Shown here: in pieces, positions 46,321 through 58,278 of the stretch
Layout of the letters: each line of letters begins with the position of its first letter
How positions within the stretch are numbered: the first letter of the stretch is position 1
From: Castanea sativa
Taxonomy: Eukaryota; Streptophyta; Magnoliopsida; Fagales; Fagaceae
Reading direction: 5' to 3'
Length of the DNA: 64,000 bases
Assembly (NCBI RefSeq): GCF_040712315.1
Contig: NC_134018.1
Location: forward strand, 41,169,335 to 41,233,334
Position numbers and translations under genes: made by a program
The notes under the pieces: generated by a model
Database searches by the model: none
The model's input: only the letters and a program-made list of their open reading frames with translations
What the model was told of the DNA's origin: nothing

Positions 46321-46445
46321 TATTTAGCCAATGGCCTCATTACTCAATGGAATTTCTCTACTCTCATTTACAAGGAGAATCAAGGTTCAAATTCTTCTCC
46401 CTCATTATTTTGTAATTACTTATTTATGAAAATAAAAAATAAACA
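46321..46445 (+). mobile_element. SINE-like element
   Basis: AGCCAATGGCCTCATTACTC and, 65 bp on, AGGTTCAAATTCTTCTCCCT (B-box-like), then an A/T-rich tail. Confidence 0.5.
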
Positions 46446-46864
46446 CCTTATTAGATTTCTCCAGTTTAGTCACTCAACATTCAAAATCAAGTTAGAATCA
46501 TCCTTAGTTAACCCAAAATTGCATGTTCATGAACTTAAAAAGTATCATCTTACCAATTAATTTATAAATAAATTCATATAAGTATAACTTTGAGGGTGCT
46601 TGAAGCAAAAGCCAACAAAAAAAAAAACAATACAAGGAGTAGGGATTGCACAAGCAAAAAATGTAGAAATGGAAGAATAGAAGAATAGGGAAGCCTTTTA
46701 TAAGTTCAATTCGGTTGCATACCTGACACCTTGAAATCCACACTAGTTGACAATTTTGGTGGTGCTTTTTTGGGAGTCTTTTGGTTGAATATTGCGGAAT
46801 CTCGAGTTTATTTGCGTTATAGGTATTGTTTCAAGGTATTTAGGGAATTGAGGAAAGAGAGTAA

Positions 46865-47180
46865 ATTTCGGCAATAGTGTTGCCAAAATTCTAACAAAAG
46901 TATGAGAGAGAAATAGAAAAATTGGGAGAGAGAAAATTTCGAATTTCAATAATCTTATTACCGAAATTCCTACTACCAAACTGCTACCCAAGCGAGTGAG
47001 TGCCCGAAGCAAAGGGAAACCAATTGTGGCAATGCCATTGCCGAAATAGAAAGAAAAAAAATTGTGCAATTGATTTGTGGCAATGCCATTGCCAAAATAT
47101 AGGGGAAAAAATGTGGGAATGGATTTGTGGCAATGGCATTGCCAAAATAGAAGGAAAAAAAATGTGGCAACCAAGTTGCC
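46865..47180. repeat. Palindrome array in the left TIR
   Basis: Short inverted pairs follow each other: 46865-46889 (TTTCGGCAA...TTGCCAAAAT), 46941-46969 (GAATTTCAA...CCGAAATTC), then GGCAATGCCATTGCC or GGCAATGGCATTGCC at 47028, 47079 and 47129, and GGCAACCAAGTTGCC at 47166. Equivalent units run through 51460-51640 and 51715-51820 in the right arm. Open frames through this array are a by-product of the repeats. Confidence 0.88.
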
Positions 47181-47483
47181 AAAAATGGGAGGAGAGAGAG
47201 AGAGAGATGTCCGGATAAAAACAAAAATTATGGAGGAAGTCAATCACCTCACTTCTTCCTCTCTTCCTTTGACTCTTATTCTCTTCTCCATGTACTTTGG
47301 AATATATTCCTTGATCATTTCCAATAAAACCTAGTCTACTAATATGATGAAACTCTATAATGGATTCTAATTCTTTTTTGTCTTTTCATTCTCTCTTTGG
47401 TTATAAAAGACGGGCACATCACTGAAGCATTGATTCTTATTTTCTACTCTTAAACAAAAGTACATTGATTCTTGTTCGAAGAA

Positions 47484-47967
47484 AAGTACATAAATATTCT
47501 TATTCAGATTTTTATCCATGCATGAGAGAAATTTATGGAAGAAAAAATGATTGATGTGCACGGTGTAAACAAAAAAAAACAGAGAATTTTGCAGAGATTC
47601 TTCGTAGGATTTGCAAAGATTTATAAATGATTGATGTGCACTATAAACAAAAAAAACAAAGACACTGAGATTTTGTGCAGAGATGATTTGTGTTGTATTT
47701 GGTAAATTTCTATTAGTACAATTTAAATTACATAGATATTTTTATTCAGATTCTTATCCATGCATGGGAGAAATTTATGGAAGAAAAAATGATTGATGTC
47801 CATGGTGTAAAAAAAAAAAAACAGAGAATTTCGCAGAGATTCTTTGCAAGATTTGCAAAGATTTATAAATGATTGATGTGCACTGTAAACAAAAAAAAAC
47901 AAAGACACTGAGATTTTTCCAAGAGATAATCTGTGTTGTATTTGGTCAATCTCTATAAGTACAGTTT
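47484..47967. repeat. ~242 bp tandem duplication inside the element
   Basis: Two copies share TTATCCATGCATG.GAGAAA and GGAAGAAAAAATGATTGATG blocks; the landmark CATGCATG occurs at 47518 and 47760. A second sub-repeat (TTTATAAATGATTGATGTGC) occurs within each unit. Confidence 0.85.
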
Positions 47968-48273
47968 AAAATTTAAGAATTTAACTTATACGAAACTTGC
48001 ATCCTATTTAAACAGCACTAATCTTACTTTAATTTCCACGTTTCTTATTTTCCACTCTTTTTCCCCTAAAAATTCTATCAGTATTCTTCTCCACTCTTAT
48101 TCCCCTCATAATTCTATCAACCATTTTCAATTCATGCGTGCCATACATTCTACAGTCATCGTACGGGAACCAAACAACCTGTGATTCCAATTACAATAAC
48201 TATGTTATAATCAATCAATACAATAATATAACTAGTAAATTAACCATTGATGCATTGTGACAACATATATTAC

Positions 48274-49382
48274 CTGTTCATTATTATGTGTGTCGTGATT
48301 AGAACGGTACACACATAGAACATGCGTTGGTGTGTGAGTAAACGTTCTCTTGGTATCCCACCTATACACAATTAATGATTGCCACTGATTTTAGGGTTTG
48401 GAAGTATCAATGATAAATGCTATAGAATACAATATTGTATAGAAATAGAAAGTAAATATTATACCTGCAATCGTATGGGTCGTCGCTATTTAAATTTATT
48501 GAATTTATTGGAATTGGGGTCAGATATGGAAGATGCTCCCACGCCCATAATTGTAATATGAAAACAAGACTCGCAACCTCCATGCTTATTTTAATAGCAA
48601 CAGTACACAGCTCTTTATAAAGGAAAGTAAGTGTGGCACTACCCCAGCTATATTCCCCAGCTACACCAAAGTCCTCTAACAGCTGGAGAAAGTAGCAATG
48701 CAATCTACTTTGGCTCTTATGTCCAAATAGTAAAGCCAAAACCTGAAACATGTATGCCCTAGCACACTGTTGGGTTGTTATAGCATTGGCACTTTCTGGT
48801 AGGTTTGAGAATGTATTTTTTACCCATGTTATTTTAAGGCCACCATATACCAATGCATTTGCAGGTGGTATCACTCTAAGTAAATTCTGACAAATTGTTC
48901 CCCATTCCAAATTAGTGGGCCCGCACATTGCATTACCATCAATAGGCAATCCTGTAATAATTGCTATATCCTGTAGAGTGATTGACATTTCATAATTAGG
49001 TAGGTGAAATGTATGGGTTTTAGATCGCCACCGCTCCACCAAAGAAGTGATAAGACCCCAATCAATATCTATATGTGGTAGGTGGGTAACACGGTATAGT
49101 CTACATTGATGCAAATATGGGGTGATATGCTCACCTAACTGCCAGGGGGGGTGCAAATGGTTGGGGTCGCACTCATAAAGTGGAAACTTGAATTTTTTTT
49201 TAAAATGTACAATGTTATATTACTAATGTTGAAATTATTTTCATGTAAATTTAATAATTGTAGATATTGTTAGGACATTAATAAATTTTGATCTCACAAC
49301 GTACATTGCCTTCCATTGCATCATTAGAGATGTGATATTGTTGTTGGGTTAGCAAAGAATGATTGAATGATCCAGGCTCCAT
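48274..49382 (-). CDS. Plant mobile domain (PMD) gene fragment, 3 exons
   Basis: Exons (minus): 49305-49382, 48465-49186, 48274-48361, joined by GT-AG introns with consistent phases and no stop over ~296 residues. Exon 1 reads MEPGSFNHSLLTQQQYHISN, the usual start of PMD (aminotransferase-like, MAIN/MAIL-type) proteins. Exon 2 has FPLYECDPNHLHPPWQ, HTFHLPNYEMSITLQDIAII and TGLPIDGNAMCGP; exon 3 has HTPTHVLCVYRS. PMD proteins act in gene silencing and genome stability in Arabidopsis and are known both as host genes and as passengers of transposons. No further exons are visible, so the C-terminal part is missing. The intact frames suggest recent capture or recent selection. Note that the gene sits between MULE arms on both sides. 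Confidence 0.82.
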
Positions 49383-49399
49383 TTCAAATATATCCTACA

Positions 49400-51059
49400 T
49401 TAAATGCTACAATGAGTTAAACCATGCAACATCCATTACCTCTATATTAGTAGGAAATTGTCTATAAATCAAACTAAATTAACCATTTTTTGGGACTAAG
49501 ATAACCTCTATGACATTAATGAATTGACAATAAAGTACTATTAAGATATTGGTCAACCCTAAATTAAATAGAATATAAGAAATTAATCATAATCATACTC
49601 ATACTCATAATTGGAATGGAATCAACCCTAATTATTGTATTTTTAAATTCATACACACATAATATAAAGTATAGTGTAAGTGAAGATGCGTTTTCTCAGT
49701 ATCTTTAATATATAAACACTGAGATAAAAAATTTACAATATCTAAAGGTATATTTTTTACAAACCATCTATATACAAAATTACAAACTAAGAAAATAATT
49801 TCCAATTAAATTAGGGGCTGAGAAGCTTACTACAATTGTGATACGAAGTGAAGGAATGTAGGAATTATAGAGTGATACTTGCAATAAAAGAAGAAAGAAC
49901 GAAAAAAAAAAAAACATAATCAGATAATCATAAATATCTTCTAAAAACAAAAGAACAATAATAAAAAATAATAACATTAATATATAGTGACTACTACAGT
50001 TTTTTATGCTAAATATTAAATATAACTTACAATGCTTGTAGTTCATAATAAAATTCAATTTAGTATTAACTATAATATACACAATAATTAGTATTAACTA
50101 TAATATAACCATATATAATATTTACAATATATTCGCGTATAATATTTATAAAGCATATAATTAATTTTTATACCAACTAAACTTGAAAGAAAAAGAAACA
50201 CAAATGTACGATTTATTGTACTAAATAAAAATGATAATAACAATAATAATAATACACATACATATCTTTATTATAAACCAACAAACATATTATGCAATAT
50301 ATTTTTTCCAAGTAATAGATGTAATAATTGATAATAACAAAGTAAAATTGATTATATAAAGATCACAATAATACAATTTATTACAATTTTTGTGGTCATA
50401 TACTAATAATAACAATAAATAATTTTAAATAATTTCAAAATTAACAAAACACATAAATTTAATTAGAGAGTTGAGATGCTTACCACAATTGTGATACCAA
50501 CTGAAAGAGTGAGAATTATAGAGTGATACTTGCAAAAAAAAAAAAAAAAACACACAATTAGATAATAATAAATAAACACAAAATAACAGCAATACTAAAA
50601 ATGTTTGTAATCCTAACCATAAAAAATTCATTAATCTAAAATTTGAATGAAAACAACAACAACAACAATAATCATAATCATAATCGCATACAAACAATAT
50701 TAACTACAACAATACATAATATTTTACAATGTATTAGCTTCTAATATTTACAAAGCATATATTTATACAATAATAATAAATCTGTTAATTTCTAGAGTTG
50801 TAAGTTTTTTAATAAGCAAAGCAAAAAAACTTACATTAACCCAAAACTTACAATTCTTGGTTATGCATACCGAAGCAAAGTAGAAGATTAATTGAACAAT
50901 CGGAGGAGATGTAAAGTAGAAGAGTAACTTTGTGAGGAGATACAATCATTAAGGAATGGCACTTGCCTTTTATTAGGAAGAGGAGAAATAAAAAGACAAA
51001 AAAGAATCTCTTGTTACGAAAAGGAGGAATAAAAAGTAAAAAAGAATCTCTGAGATAGA
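49400..51059. other. Interior of the PMD-carrying element
   Basis: AT-rich. A ~75 bp block (AATTATAGAGTGATACTTGC and preceding ACAATTGTGATAC) occurs at about 49806-49885 and again at 50463-50540, a direct repeat. No exon recognised. Confidence 0.5.
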
Positions 51060-51274
51060 TTTTAGGCATAATATGGTTTTATTGGGAATGATCAATGAAT
51101 ATATTCCAGGCACGAAATAAGAATGGGAGGAAGAGGTGAATTGATTGGTTAATTGACTCCTCACGGGTACTTTTACAATATAAAATGAAAGAATATGACA
51201 TACACACAAACCAGGTCAAAAAAACTACTGAAAGATAAGAATATGTTTACTATATATATATATATATTTATTTG

Positions 51275-51420
51275 GATAATATTTTTACAACAAATTATAA
51301 GTGGCAGGTTGTTACTGGTTGTTATTATTGGAACAAAAAAGTAATCTTAGCGTTATGTTCAAATTTGAACCAGCAAAAACTAATTACCAATGATTTGTTG
51401 TAAAAATATTGTAAAAATAA
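51275..51420. repeat. Short palindromic MITE-like repeat, copy 2
   Basis: ATATTTTTACAACAAATTAT at the left and GATTTGTTGTAAAAATATTG at the right are inverted; the middle has TTCAAATTTGAACCAGC. Lies inside the right arm of the PMD-carrying element, so it is a later insertion. Confidence 0.6.
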
Positions 51421-51915
51421 AAATGTTGTGGACGTACATTTTTTTTCCCTCCTATTTCGGTAATGCCATTGCCACAAATCCATTCTCACAATTATTTTTT
51501 TCCCTTCTATTTCGGCAATGCCAATGCCACAAATCCATTCCCACAATTTTTCCCCCTCTATTTCGGCAATGGCATTGCCACAAATCAATTGCACAATTTT
51601 TTTCCCTCTATTTTCAGCAACGGCATTACCACAATTGGTTTCCCTTTGCTTTGGGCACTCACCTAGCACTTCTAGCACTCACTCGCTTGGGCAGTAATAT
51701 GGGTAGCAGGAATTTCAGTAATGAGATTACTGAAATTCAAAATTTTCTCTCTCCCACTTTTTCTATTTCTTTCTCATACTTTTGTTAGAATTTCAGTAAC
51801 ACTGTTGCCGAAATTCACTCTCTTTCCTCATTCCCCTAAATAACTTGGAATAGTACCTATAACGCAAATAAACTCGAGATTTCACAATATTCAACCAAAA
51901 GACTCGCTTTCTTGG

Positions 51916-52500
51916 CATAAGTCCTCTCAACTAATGAAAGAGAACAATCACATTTTGAGGCAAAAAAATGGACTGTAGGAAATAATTCAAACTAAATCCA
52001 AGTCTCTCTTTATAGAACAATCACATTATAAGTACCATATGACCCCCACTAAAAGAGGAATGCAACTTTCAAATATTATTACTCCATCATTATTACCCTT
52101 AATCTCATGTTCTAACTTAACCAACAGAGTATCCATAGTCAGCTCCCATGGGTTCACCTTTATTATAGTAAGTGCCCTCTATCTCAACAGAATGCCAGTT
52201 TTATGGTTTGAGTCATATGTGCTTGGCCTTATTAGAAATTCTTGTTGTGGTTCCACTTTTCTCAAGAAAACAAACAAGCCTTAAGACCCCAAAACCGACC
52301 CATAATTTGAGAAATGAGATTAAAGTGAATGAAAAAAAATCCTTTAATGGACAATGAATATGAACATAGAAAGATTTCAATTATCTCAAATAATAAAGTT
52401 TTTTTGTCATTGAATAATATTTGAATTCATATCCTGTTTACATTAAAAATCAATGATGTATTGGCTTGATGATTTTCAATCTTGCGGATATTTAACAAAG
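51916..52500. other. Intergenic DNA, SINE tail fragment
   Basis: 52440-52485 (AATCAATGATGTATTGGCTTG) matches the 3' tail of the SINEs at 53725 and 60070. Otherwise nothing recognised. Confidence 0.45.
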
Positions 52501-52504
52501 AAAA

Positions 52505-52650
52505 ATGTTATATTCACAACATTTTCACAAAAAATATTATTTAACAAGTTGTTATGAGTTAGTAATGGTGGGGCAACAAAGTAATTATAGTAATAGATTC
52601 AAATTAGAACTAGTAACAACTAACCACCTGTAATTTGTTATGAAAAAATG
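52505..52650. repeat. Short MITE-like repeat, copy 3
   Basis: TTCACAACATTTTCACAA, GGTGGGGCAACAAAGTAATT, CAAATTAGAACTAGTAACAA and TAATTTGTTATGAAAAAATG appear in the same order as in the copy at 51275. Confidence 0.55.
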
Positions 52651-52791
52651 ATGAACACATCTCATTTAACAAATAATCTTTTGTTAGATGCATATTATAT
52701 CTCTCATTGTGTCCTTTGTGTGGACCAACATAGAGATGCTACCGCATATAAAAAACAATGTACTTTTTCCTTACAAAGGTGTAACAAAGAA

Positions 52792-53008
52792 TGGGCTTCA
52801 CTAATCAAGAAAGAATGGGCTTCAAAAAATTTGGGTCGTATATTATTTAAAGAAAAAGAGATTGGGCCAGGACGAAGTTTGTGAGTGATGATGCGCGAGT
52901 CATTTTACATTGGAATGGGCCGGAGCCTTGTAGGGATCCGCGAACTGCAGTTTCAACATCTTTGACTATGACTATGACTATATATATGAAAGTATCGTTT
53001 TAGGGTTT
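52792..53008 (+). promoter_or_regulatory. RPL10 promoter: four site II motifs, TATA run and telo-box
   Basis: TGGGCT at 52792 and 52816, TGGGCC at 52863 and 52916, a TATATATA run at about 52979-52986, and TAGGGTTT (telo-box, reverse AAACCCTA) at 53001-53008, 70 bp before the ATG. Site II plus telo-box is the known signature of plant ribosomal protein promoters, bound by TCP factors and driving expression in dividing cells. Confidence 0.8.
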
Positions 53009-53077
53009 GTATGTACCCCGTTTCGTCTCTTCTCAGCTGAGGAAATATCACGGCACTCAAGATCGCCATTCGCCGCC

Positions 53078-55942
53078 ATGGGGAGAAGTGAGTACACAAA
53101 TTCATTTCTTCTTATTTTTCTGTTTCGAGCCAGAGAAATTTCCTATTCTCTGTCTTCATGTCCTCGTTTTGCTTTAATTATTAAAAAAAAAAACCTATTT
53201 ACATATTGCATTTGAACGTCTTTGAAGATGTAATTCGTTTGATTTGTTATATACCTGAGTTGTATATGTTGATGTTGATGTTGATGTAGATGTAGATGTC
53301 GGACATCTTATGTTTTAACTTTTGATACTGTTTTTGGCTATTGAAAGATTTTGGTTGTTGGTGTTTGCGCCTTTGTTTTGTATATTCTCGGATCTACTTT
53401 TTACAACTATTTTTTGTGCTATAATTATTTGAGAACATAGTAAACCATACAACGTTTGTATTTGCTAATACCCATCAAGTATTTGGTTTATCTTTTGGGA
53501 CAAAAATTTATAGTACTGCGAATGTTTAGATCTTTATTAAATAACATTTCAAATTGGCAACAACAATTGTCTTTAAATACTTCAGGCATTAAAACTGAGG
53601 AAAATCTACTGCAACATCAAGTAAGAACAAAAAAAATTACAATCAAAGATAATAATCCAAGAAATATTACAAAGATGGATTGTTTGTTGTAAAATAAAAA
53701 AAATAAAGACATCAAATGATGGATAGCAAAGTGAGTTCCTGGTATAATTTCTTATCCTTGAATATGAATATGAGATGTAGGGTTCAATCCCCACCTAAAC
53801 CAAAAAATCAATTGGTGTTTTGGCTTGATGATAATGAGCAATTGTCAAATACAATTTTATTTTATCTATGAAATGATAAAAATGAAGAGCTCTAGAAATG
53901 AATGTACAAGTTCTTTAGCATTTAGTTAGTATAAAGCTCTATCTTGTCTTTTATGTTGATTGTGGGATAATGTGCATGTTTTATTTGTGCTATTCTTGAA
54001 TTTCACATCTTTGATGTGGTGGTTTGTTTGTAATTTGTTGCATGCTGCTGTTCTTATTTTTGATGAATGCATGCCTACACTTTTTTAGGACCTGCAAGGT
54101 GTTATCGTCAAATCAAAAACAAACCCTACCCAAAATCACGATATTGTCGTGGTGTCCCCGATCCCAAGATCAGAATATATGATGTTGGAATGAAGAAGAA
54201 AGGTGTTGATGAGTTTCCGTTTTGTGTCCATCTTGTGAGCTGGGAGAAGGAAAATGTTACAAGTGAGGCATTGGAAGCAGCTAGAATTGCCTGCAACAAG
54301 TACATGGCCAAATTTGCTGGTAAGGATGCATTCCATTTGAGAGTGAGGGTGCACCCATTCCATGTTTTGCGGATCAACAAGATGCTCTCATGTGCTGGGG
54401 CTGATAGGCTCCAGACTGGGATGAGGGGTGCTTTTGGCAAGCCACAAGGTGTATGTGCAAGAGTAAGCATTGGTCAGGTCCTCCTTTCTGTGCGCTGCAA
54501 GGACAGCAACAGCCAGCATGCCCAGGAAGCCCTCCGCCGAGCAAAATTCAAGTTTCCTGGTCGTCAAAAGATTATTGTTAGCAGGAAGTGGTATGGATTT
54601 TCTTATTTTTCCTTGAAATTTAATTAATGCACCTTGTGGTTTATGAATGTTAAATAGAATGTGCATATGAAACTGTTGACCACAGCACCTTGGTTAGAGA
54701 TCCTGTTTGCTGGAGTCCTTCAAAACTTTCTTCTGTGTGTTTTGGGTTGGAGGGGTCACCCATGGGTGAGGCATAGAGTTACTGTAGTTCAAAAACGTGT
54801 ACTGAACTTATATCAGGTTGACATATAGAGTCCTGTTGCTTTTGTCTCCATCGCCTTCCATGATTGTATATTTTTTGATGTCTTCGAGGGTTTAACCTCT
54901 ATTTTGAAATTCGTGACATATAAATGTATCTGGTTGTCTAGAATTTAGCATTGGAATGTTTCTTATGTTTGTAATGATTACCTTTCAGGGGATTTACCAA
55001 ATTCAGCCGTGCTGATTATCTGAAGTACAAGTCAGAGAACAAGATTTCCCCAGATGGTGTCAATGCTAAGGTAGTACTAAAACTGCAGATATATGCACTG
55101 AACATGCATATACACAGAAACTATATACTGGGAGTTAAAAACCACCTCAATATGAGAAACTGTTCCTACTCTAAATTGCTTCATTATTATATTGTTTACA
55201 ATCTCTCAATTCCGTCCCAAGTTAGATAGGAATATTTGATTGATTAAAGATGAGTGCTAGCAAGGTGGAGTAGAACTGTGGGTTGTAGCTGTCTGCCCCT
55301 CATTAGCAAACTTGATTTCTTTTTCCCCTCATTAGTCATTCTTCCACATTTAACATATAGTGGATTTGAAGTTGACTTGTCTCCTAATGGCTTGTTTGGA
55401 TGTTTAAAAAAGGAGGGGGAGTAGAGTAGAGGGAAGGGGGGTAATTCAATTACCTTGTTTGGGAGTTTTTTAAGGAAGGAGGGGGAGGGGTTTGGAGGAG
55501 TTTGAAAGGGTTTCAACTACTTCCAACCTCCTCATTTTTAATTCCCCCAAATTGGAAAGATTTGGAGGGAGAGTAGAGCACATAAAATTATTGATAAAGT
55601 AAATTACCTAATTTACCCTTATTATATTTTTAAAATTACAATGTTAAAAACTAGGGGAAGGGCTAATTACTCCCTTCTCTCTTACTAATTATAAAAACAT
55701 CCAAACAAGGTGGAGGGTAATCATTCTCCTCTACTCTCCTCCCCACTACTCCCCTCCCCTCTACTCTCCTCCTTCTCTAAACTCCCAAACAGGCCATAAT
55801 ACTATTTCCTAGATTGGGGCAGGCATGGTGATTTAAATGTTAATTTAACACGTTTTTGTTATGAATTCTGCAGCTTCTTGGATGTCACGGAGCTTTGGCA
55901 TTGCGTAAGCCAGGAAGAGCTTTTCTGCCTGAAACTGCTTAA
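53078..55942 (+). CDS. RPL10: 60S ribosomal protein L10 (uL16), 4 exons
   Basis: Exons: 53078-53087, 54089-54590, 54989-55070, 55874-55942. Total 663 nt, 220 residues, the usual plant length; splice sites are GT-AG and phases agree. The protein begins [20 protein letters not shown] and carries the family blocks [47 protein letters not shown] and [20 protein letters not shown]. uL16 sits at the P/A-site side of the large subunit, joins late in the cytoplasm and helps join the subunits; in Arabidopsis RPL10A is also tied to the NIK1 antiviral signal. Exon 1 encodes only three codons and one base, normal for plant ribosomal protein genes. A SINE lies in intron 1 and a MITE in intron 3. Nothing suggests it is broken. 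Confidence 0.96.
53262..53300. repeat. (GATGTT)n microsatellite in RPL10 intron 1
   Basis: TGATGTTGATGTTGATG followed by GTAGATGTAGATG units. Confidence 0.9.
53725..53850 (+). mobile_element. tRNA-derived SINE in RPL10 intron 1
   Basis: GTAGGGTTCAATCCCCACCT is a B-box and AAATCAATTGGTGTTTTGGC plus TTGATGATAA the tail, the same tail as in the SINE at 60070. Confidence 0.65.
55389..55795. mobile_element. hAT-like MITE in RPL10 intron 3
   Basis: Inverted ends GGCTTGTTTGGATGTTT and (reverse) GGCCTGTTTGGGAGTTT, with purine-rich (GGAGGGGGAGTAGAG) and pyrimidine-rich (CTCCCCACTACTCCC) halves that pair. Flanks CTAAT and ATAAT suggest, but do not prove, a duplication. Confidence 0.65.
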
Positions 55943-57557
55943 GACAATTTGTCGCCTGAGAGACAGCTTCTATTTTAGAATTTTATGCTGAACAATTTAT
56001 TGTGTTTTGTTACTTTATCAAACCTATTGTCAAGCGACTCTTTTATCTTGTGTTCTCCGTCTGTGGAAGTTCACAAATATTCTCTTTCTCCCAAAAACAC
56101 CATGGTAATCGAGTTATTTATTTTGCGGTTTAATATTTGACGTGTCTGTGGTTTTGTAGTTCTTTAATGGGAGGGACAGCCATCCTCCTAACATGCCTAT
56201 TTTGTGAAACTTGTTATAAGCTTGACCAAAATAGACTAAAATTAGCCTTGGTAGTTGGATTGGTTAATTTTACTTTTAGCAATCGTTTGAATTGCTCAAT
56301 TAGAATGCGTTGCTCTATTTGATCAGAGTATGGTTGACACGAATACTCTTTCGTTCTCATCATCTCTTTTAATTAATTTTGGTTCCTTATGTTACTAAAA
56401 ATGAACATCACAGGTGAAGGGTTATTTTGATTATAATGGGTGGAATAAGTTTTTCTCCAAACGATTGAAATTCTGTCCATGGACTATAGCCATGAAGTTT
56501 TAAGATGGTTATAAATATAACTCTAGGTTTTTCAAGTCACATAAATAAAACCCTAACTTATGTAGTATGACGAGGAGCGGCACTCGAGAAACCTCAATCC
56601 AAGGATCGCTTTGTTTGCTTCTTGTGCATTCGGCCCATGCCGCGTTAAGCTACTCTTTTGATTAAGGATTTACACAAGTATTTGATTTGAAACTAATAAG
56701 ACTGCAGACGTTATTTGTAAAGTGTAATAATCTTAAACTTCAAGTTCAAGGTTATTTTAAAAGTGTAAGTTTAGTTATGAAAATTTCCCTGAATATAGTG
56801 TTTAAAATGTAATTTCCAAAAGCACAAAACTATAAATAATCAAATATATAGTTGAAGATTTGGAAAAGAAGGGGGAGAGGGGGGGGGGGGGTGTTAAAAT
56901 TTAATTATAAGGTTGTTAAAACATATTTTTTTAAATTAAAATTTTAATTGAAAACATTTATGAGATGCACCATTTAATAGATATTGTGGTTTGATGAGTA
57001 TTATTCTTTTAGAAAAAGAAAAAGAAAAAGAAGTTTATTTGCTAATTGATTTAAAGAGATCTATGAGTAAATAAGCTTATTATTAACATATATATATATA
57101 TATAATATAAAAATTCTACTCTACCATAAATTTTGTATGTTTATTGTTTCCTTCTTCGAAACTTGAACAGAGGGGATGAAGAATTGACCTTTTTTTTTGT
57201 TTTGAAAACGAAGAATTGGCGATTAATTCCGAACAATTATATACAGTAGTAAATGAAAAGTGAAAAACAAGGAAGTAGGACCCATTTCAAGTATAGTTAG
57301 ACGGAGAGAAGGAAACGAAATAGATGTAAATGAATTGGAGATGACCCCCGACCCCGATTAATAATCTAGACTCTTTTACAAGAAAGAGGAAGCCGTTTTC
57401 TTCCTCTTCTTCTTACAGGCGGAGGCGGGGAGTTTGGTTTGTGTGTAGTGTAGGTGAATCTAATTCCATATTTTTTCTTTACAGTATAATAATAGAAGAA
57501 GAAGAAGAAGAAGCAGTATTGGATTTGGGTACATAAAAAAAATTAAAAGAAAAAAAA
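55943..57557. other. Intergenic region RPL10 to COA1-like gene
   Basis: First ~150 bp is RPL10 3' UTR. Poly-G at 56880-56891, TA run at 57089-57103. The last ~200 bp, with (GAA)n at 57495-57513, is the 5' UTR and promoter of the next gene. No other gene seen. Confidence 0.5.
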
Positions 57558-58247
57558 ATGTCAAAACCCTCTTCTTCTTCTTCTTCCACCTCCGCCAGAC
57601 TGATCCGAGGTCTTCTTCTTAGGAGGCTCCAATATAATCATCTGCCAAATCGCTCCTTTTCTAGTTGTACATCTACTATTCCGAATGTCCCTTCTTACTC
57701 TGCTATTCGTAATTTCTCATCATCATCATCATCATCGTCTTCCAAAACCAATACCAAAACCTCCTTGATCTCCCAATTTCTACATTCTAAACCAAAGCCC
57801 TCTTTCTCAAACTCTTTCACTTTCAAACCACCCCATAACCCCAATTTCTCTTTCGCATCAACTGGGTTGAGGTTCTTCTCTTCTGTCAACAATGCTAACT
57901 TCGCCAAAAAGGTCTTCGACAAGCCCGCCGCAGCTCTCTCTTCCGCTTTCTCTCGCTACCGCCAGGCCATTGGTTTGCAATTTGAGGCTTTCTTTAAGAG
58001 AAACTCTCTCTTTCTCTTTGGAGCCACTGGCGTTTTACTCTGCGCTTTGCTCTGGAGGATTATGTTCGGCATAGCTAGTACCTTCGTTGGCCTCTCCGAA
58101 GGCATGGCCAAGTATGGCTTTCTCGCCCTTTCTTCTGCTATCGTCGCTTTCGCTGTAAGTCCCTTTTTCTTTTCTTTACTTCATATTTTCTTTAAAATCT
58201 CTACACTAGAGATATCAAATCAATATTCATAATTATAGATTAGATGC

Positions 58248-58278
<31 letters not shown>

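Larger units (their letters stand above)
46774..51905. mobile_element. Mutator-like element with long TIRs carrying a plant mobile domain gene
   Basis: Inverted arms, about 46774-47345 and 51060-51905, start GAGTCTTTTGGTTGAATATT on both sides. The flanks GCTTTTTTGG (46764-46773) and GCTTTCTTGG (51906-51915) are a 9-10 bp duplication with one mismatch, as for MULEs. Between the arms lie a ~242 bp tandem duplication, a minus-strand gene fragment with a plant mobile domain, and a diverged direct repeat (49806 and 50463). No MURA-type transposase seen, so non-autonomous. The arms' short palindromes are listed separately. Confidence 0.83.

Noticed and set aside
46743..47334. Several overlapping open frames on both strands (60-166 codons)
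   Set aside because: They run through the palindromic repeats of the MULE left arm; the same frames recur in the inverted right arm. Repeats without stops, not genes.
51325..51788. Open frames of 117 and 132 codons
   Set aside because: Mirror image of the above in the right arm; cysteine/asparagine-rich text comes from the repeated units.
54126..54666. Antisense open frames of 75-114 codons over RPL10 exon 2
   Set aside because: Shadows of the conserved RPL10 coding exon.
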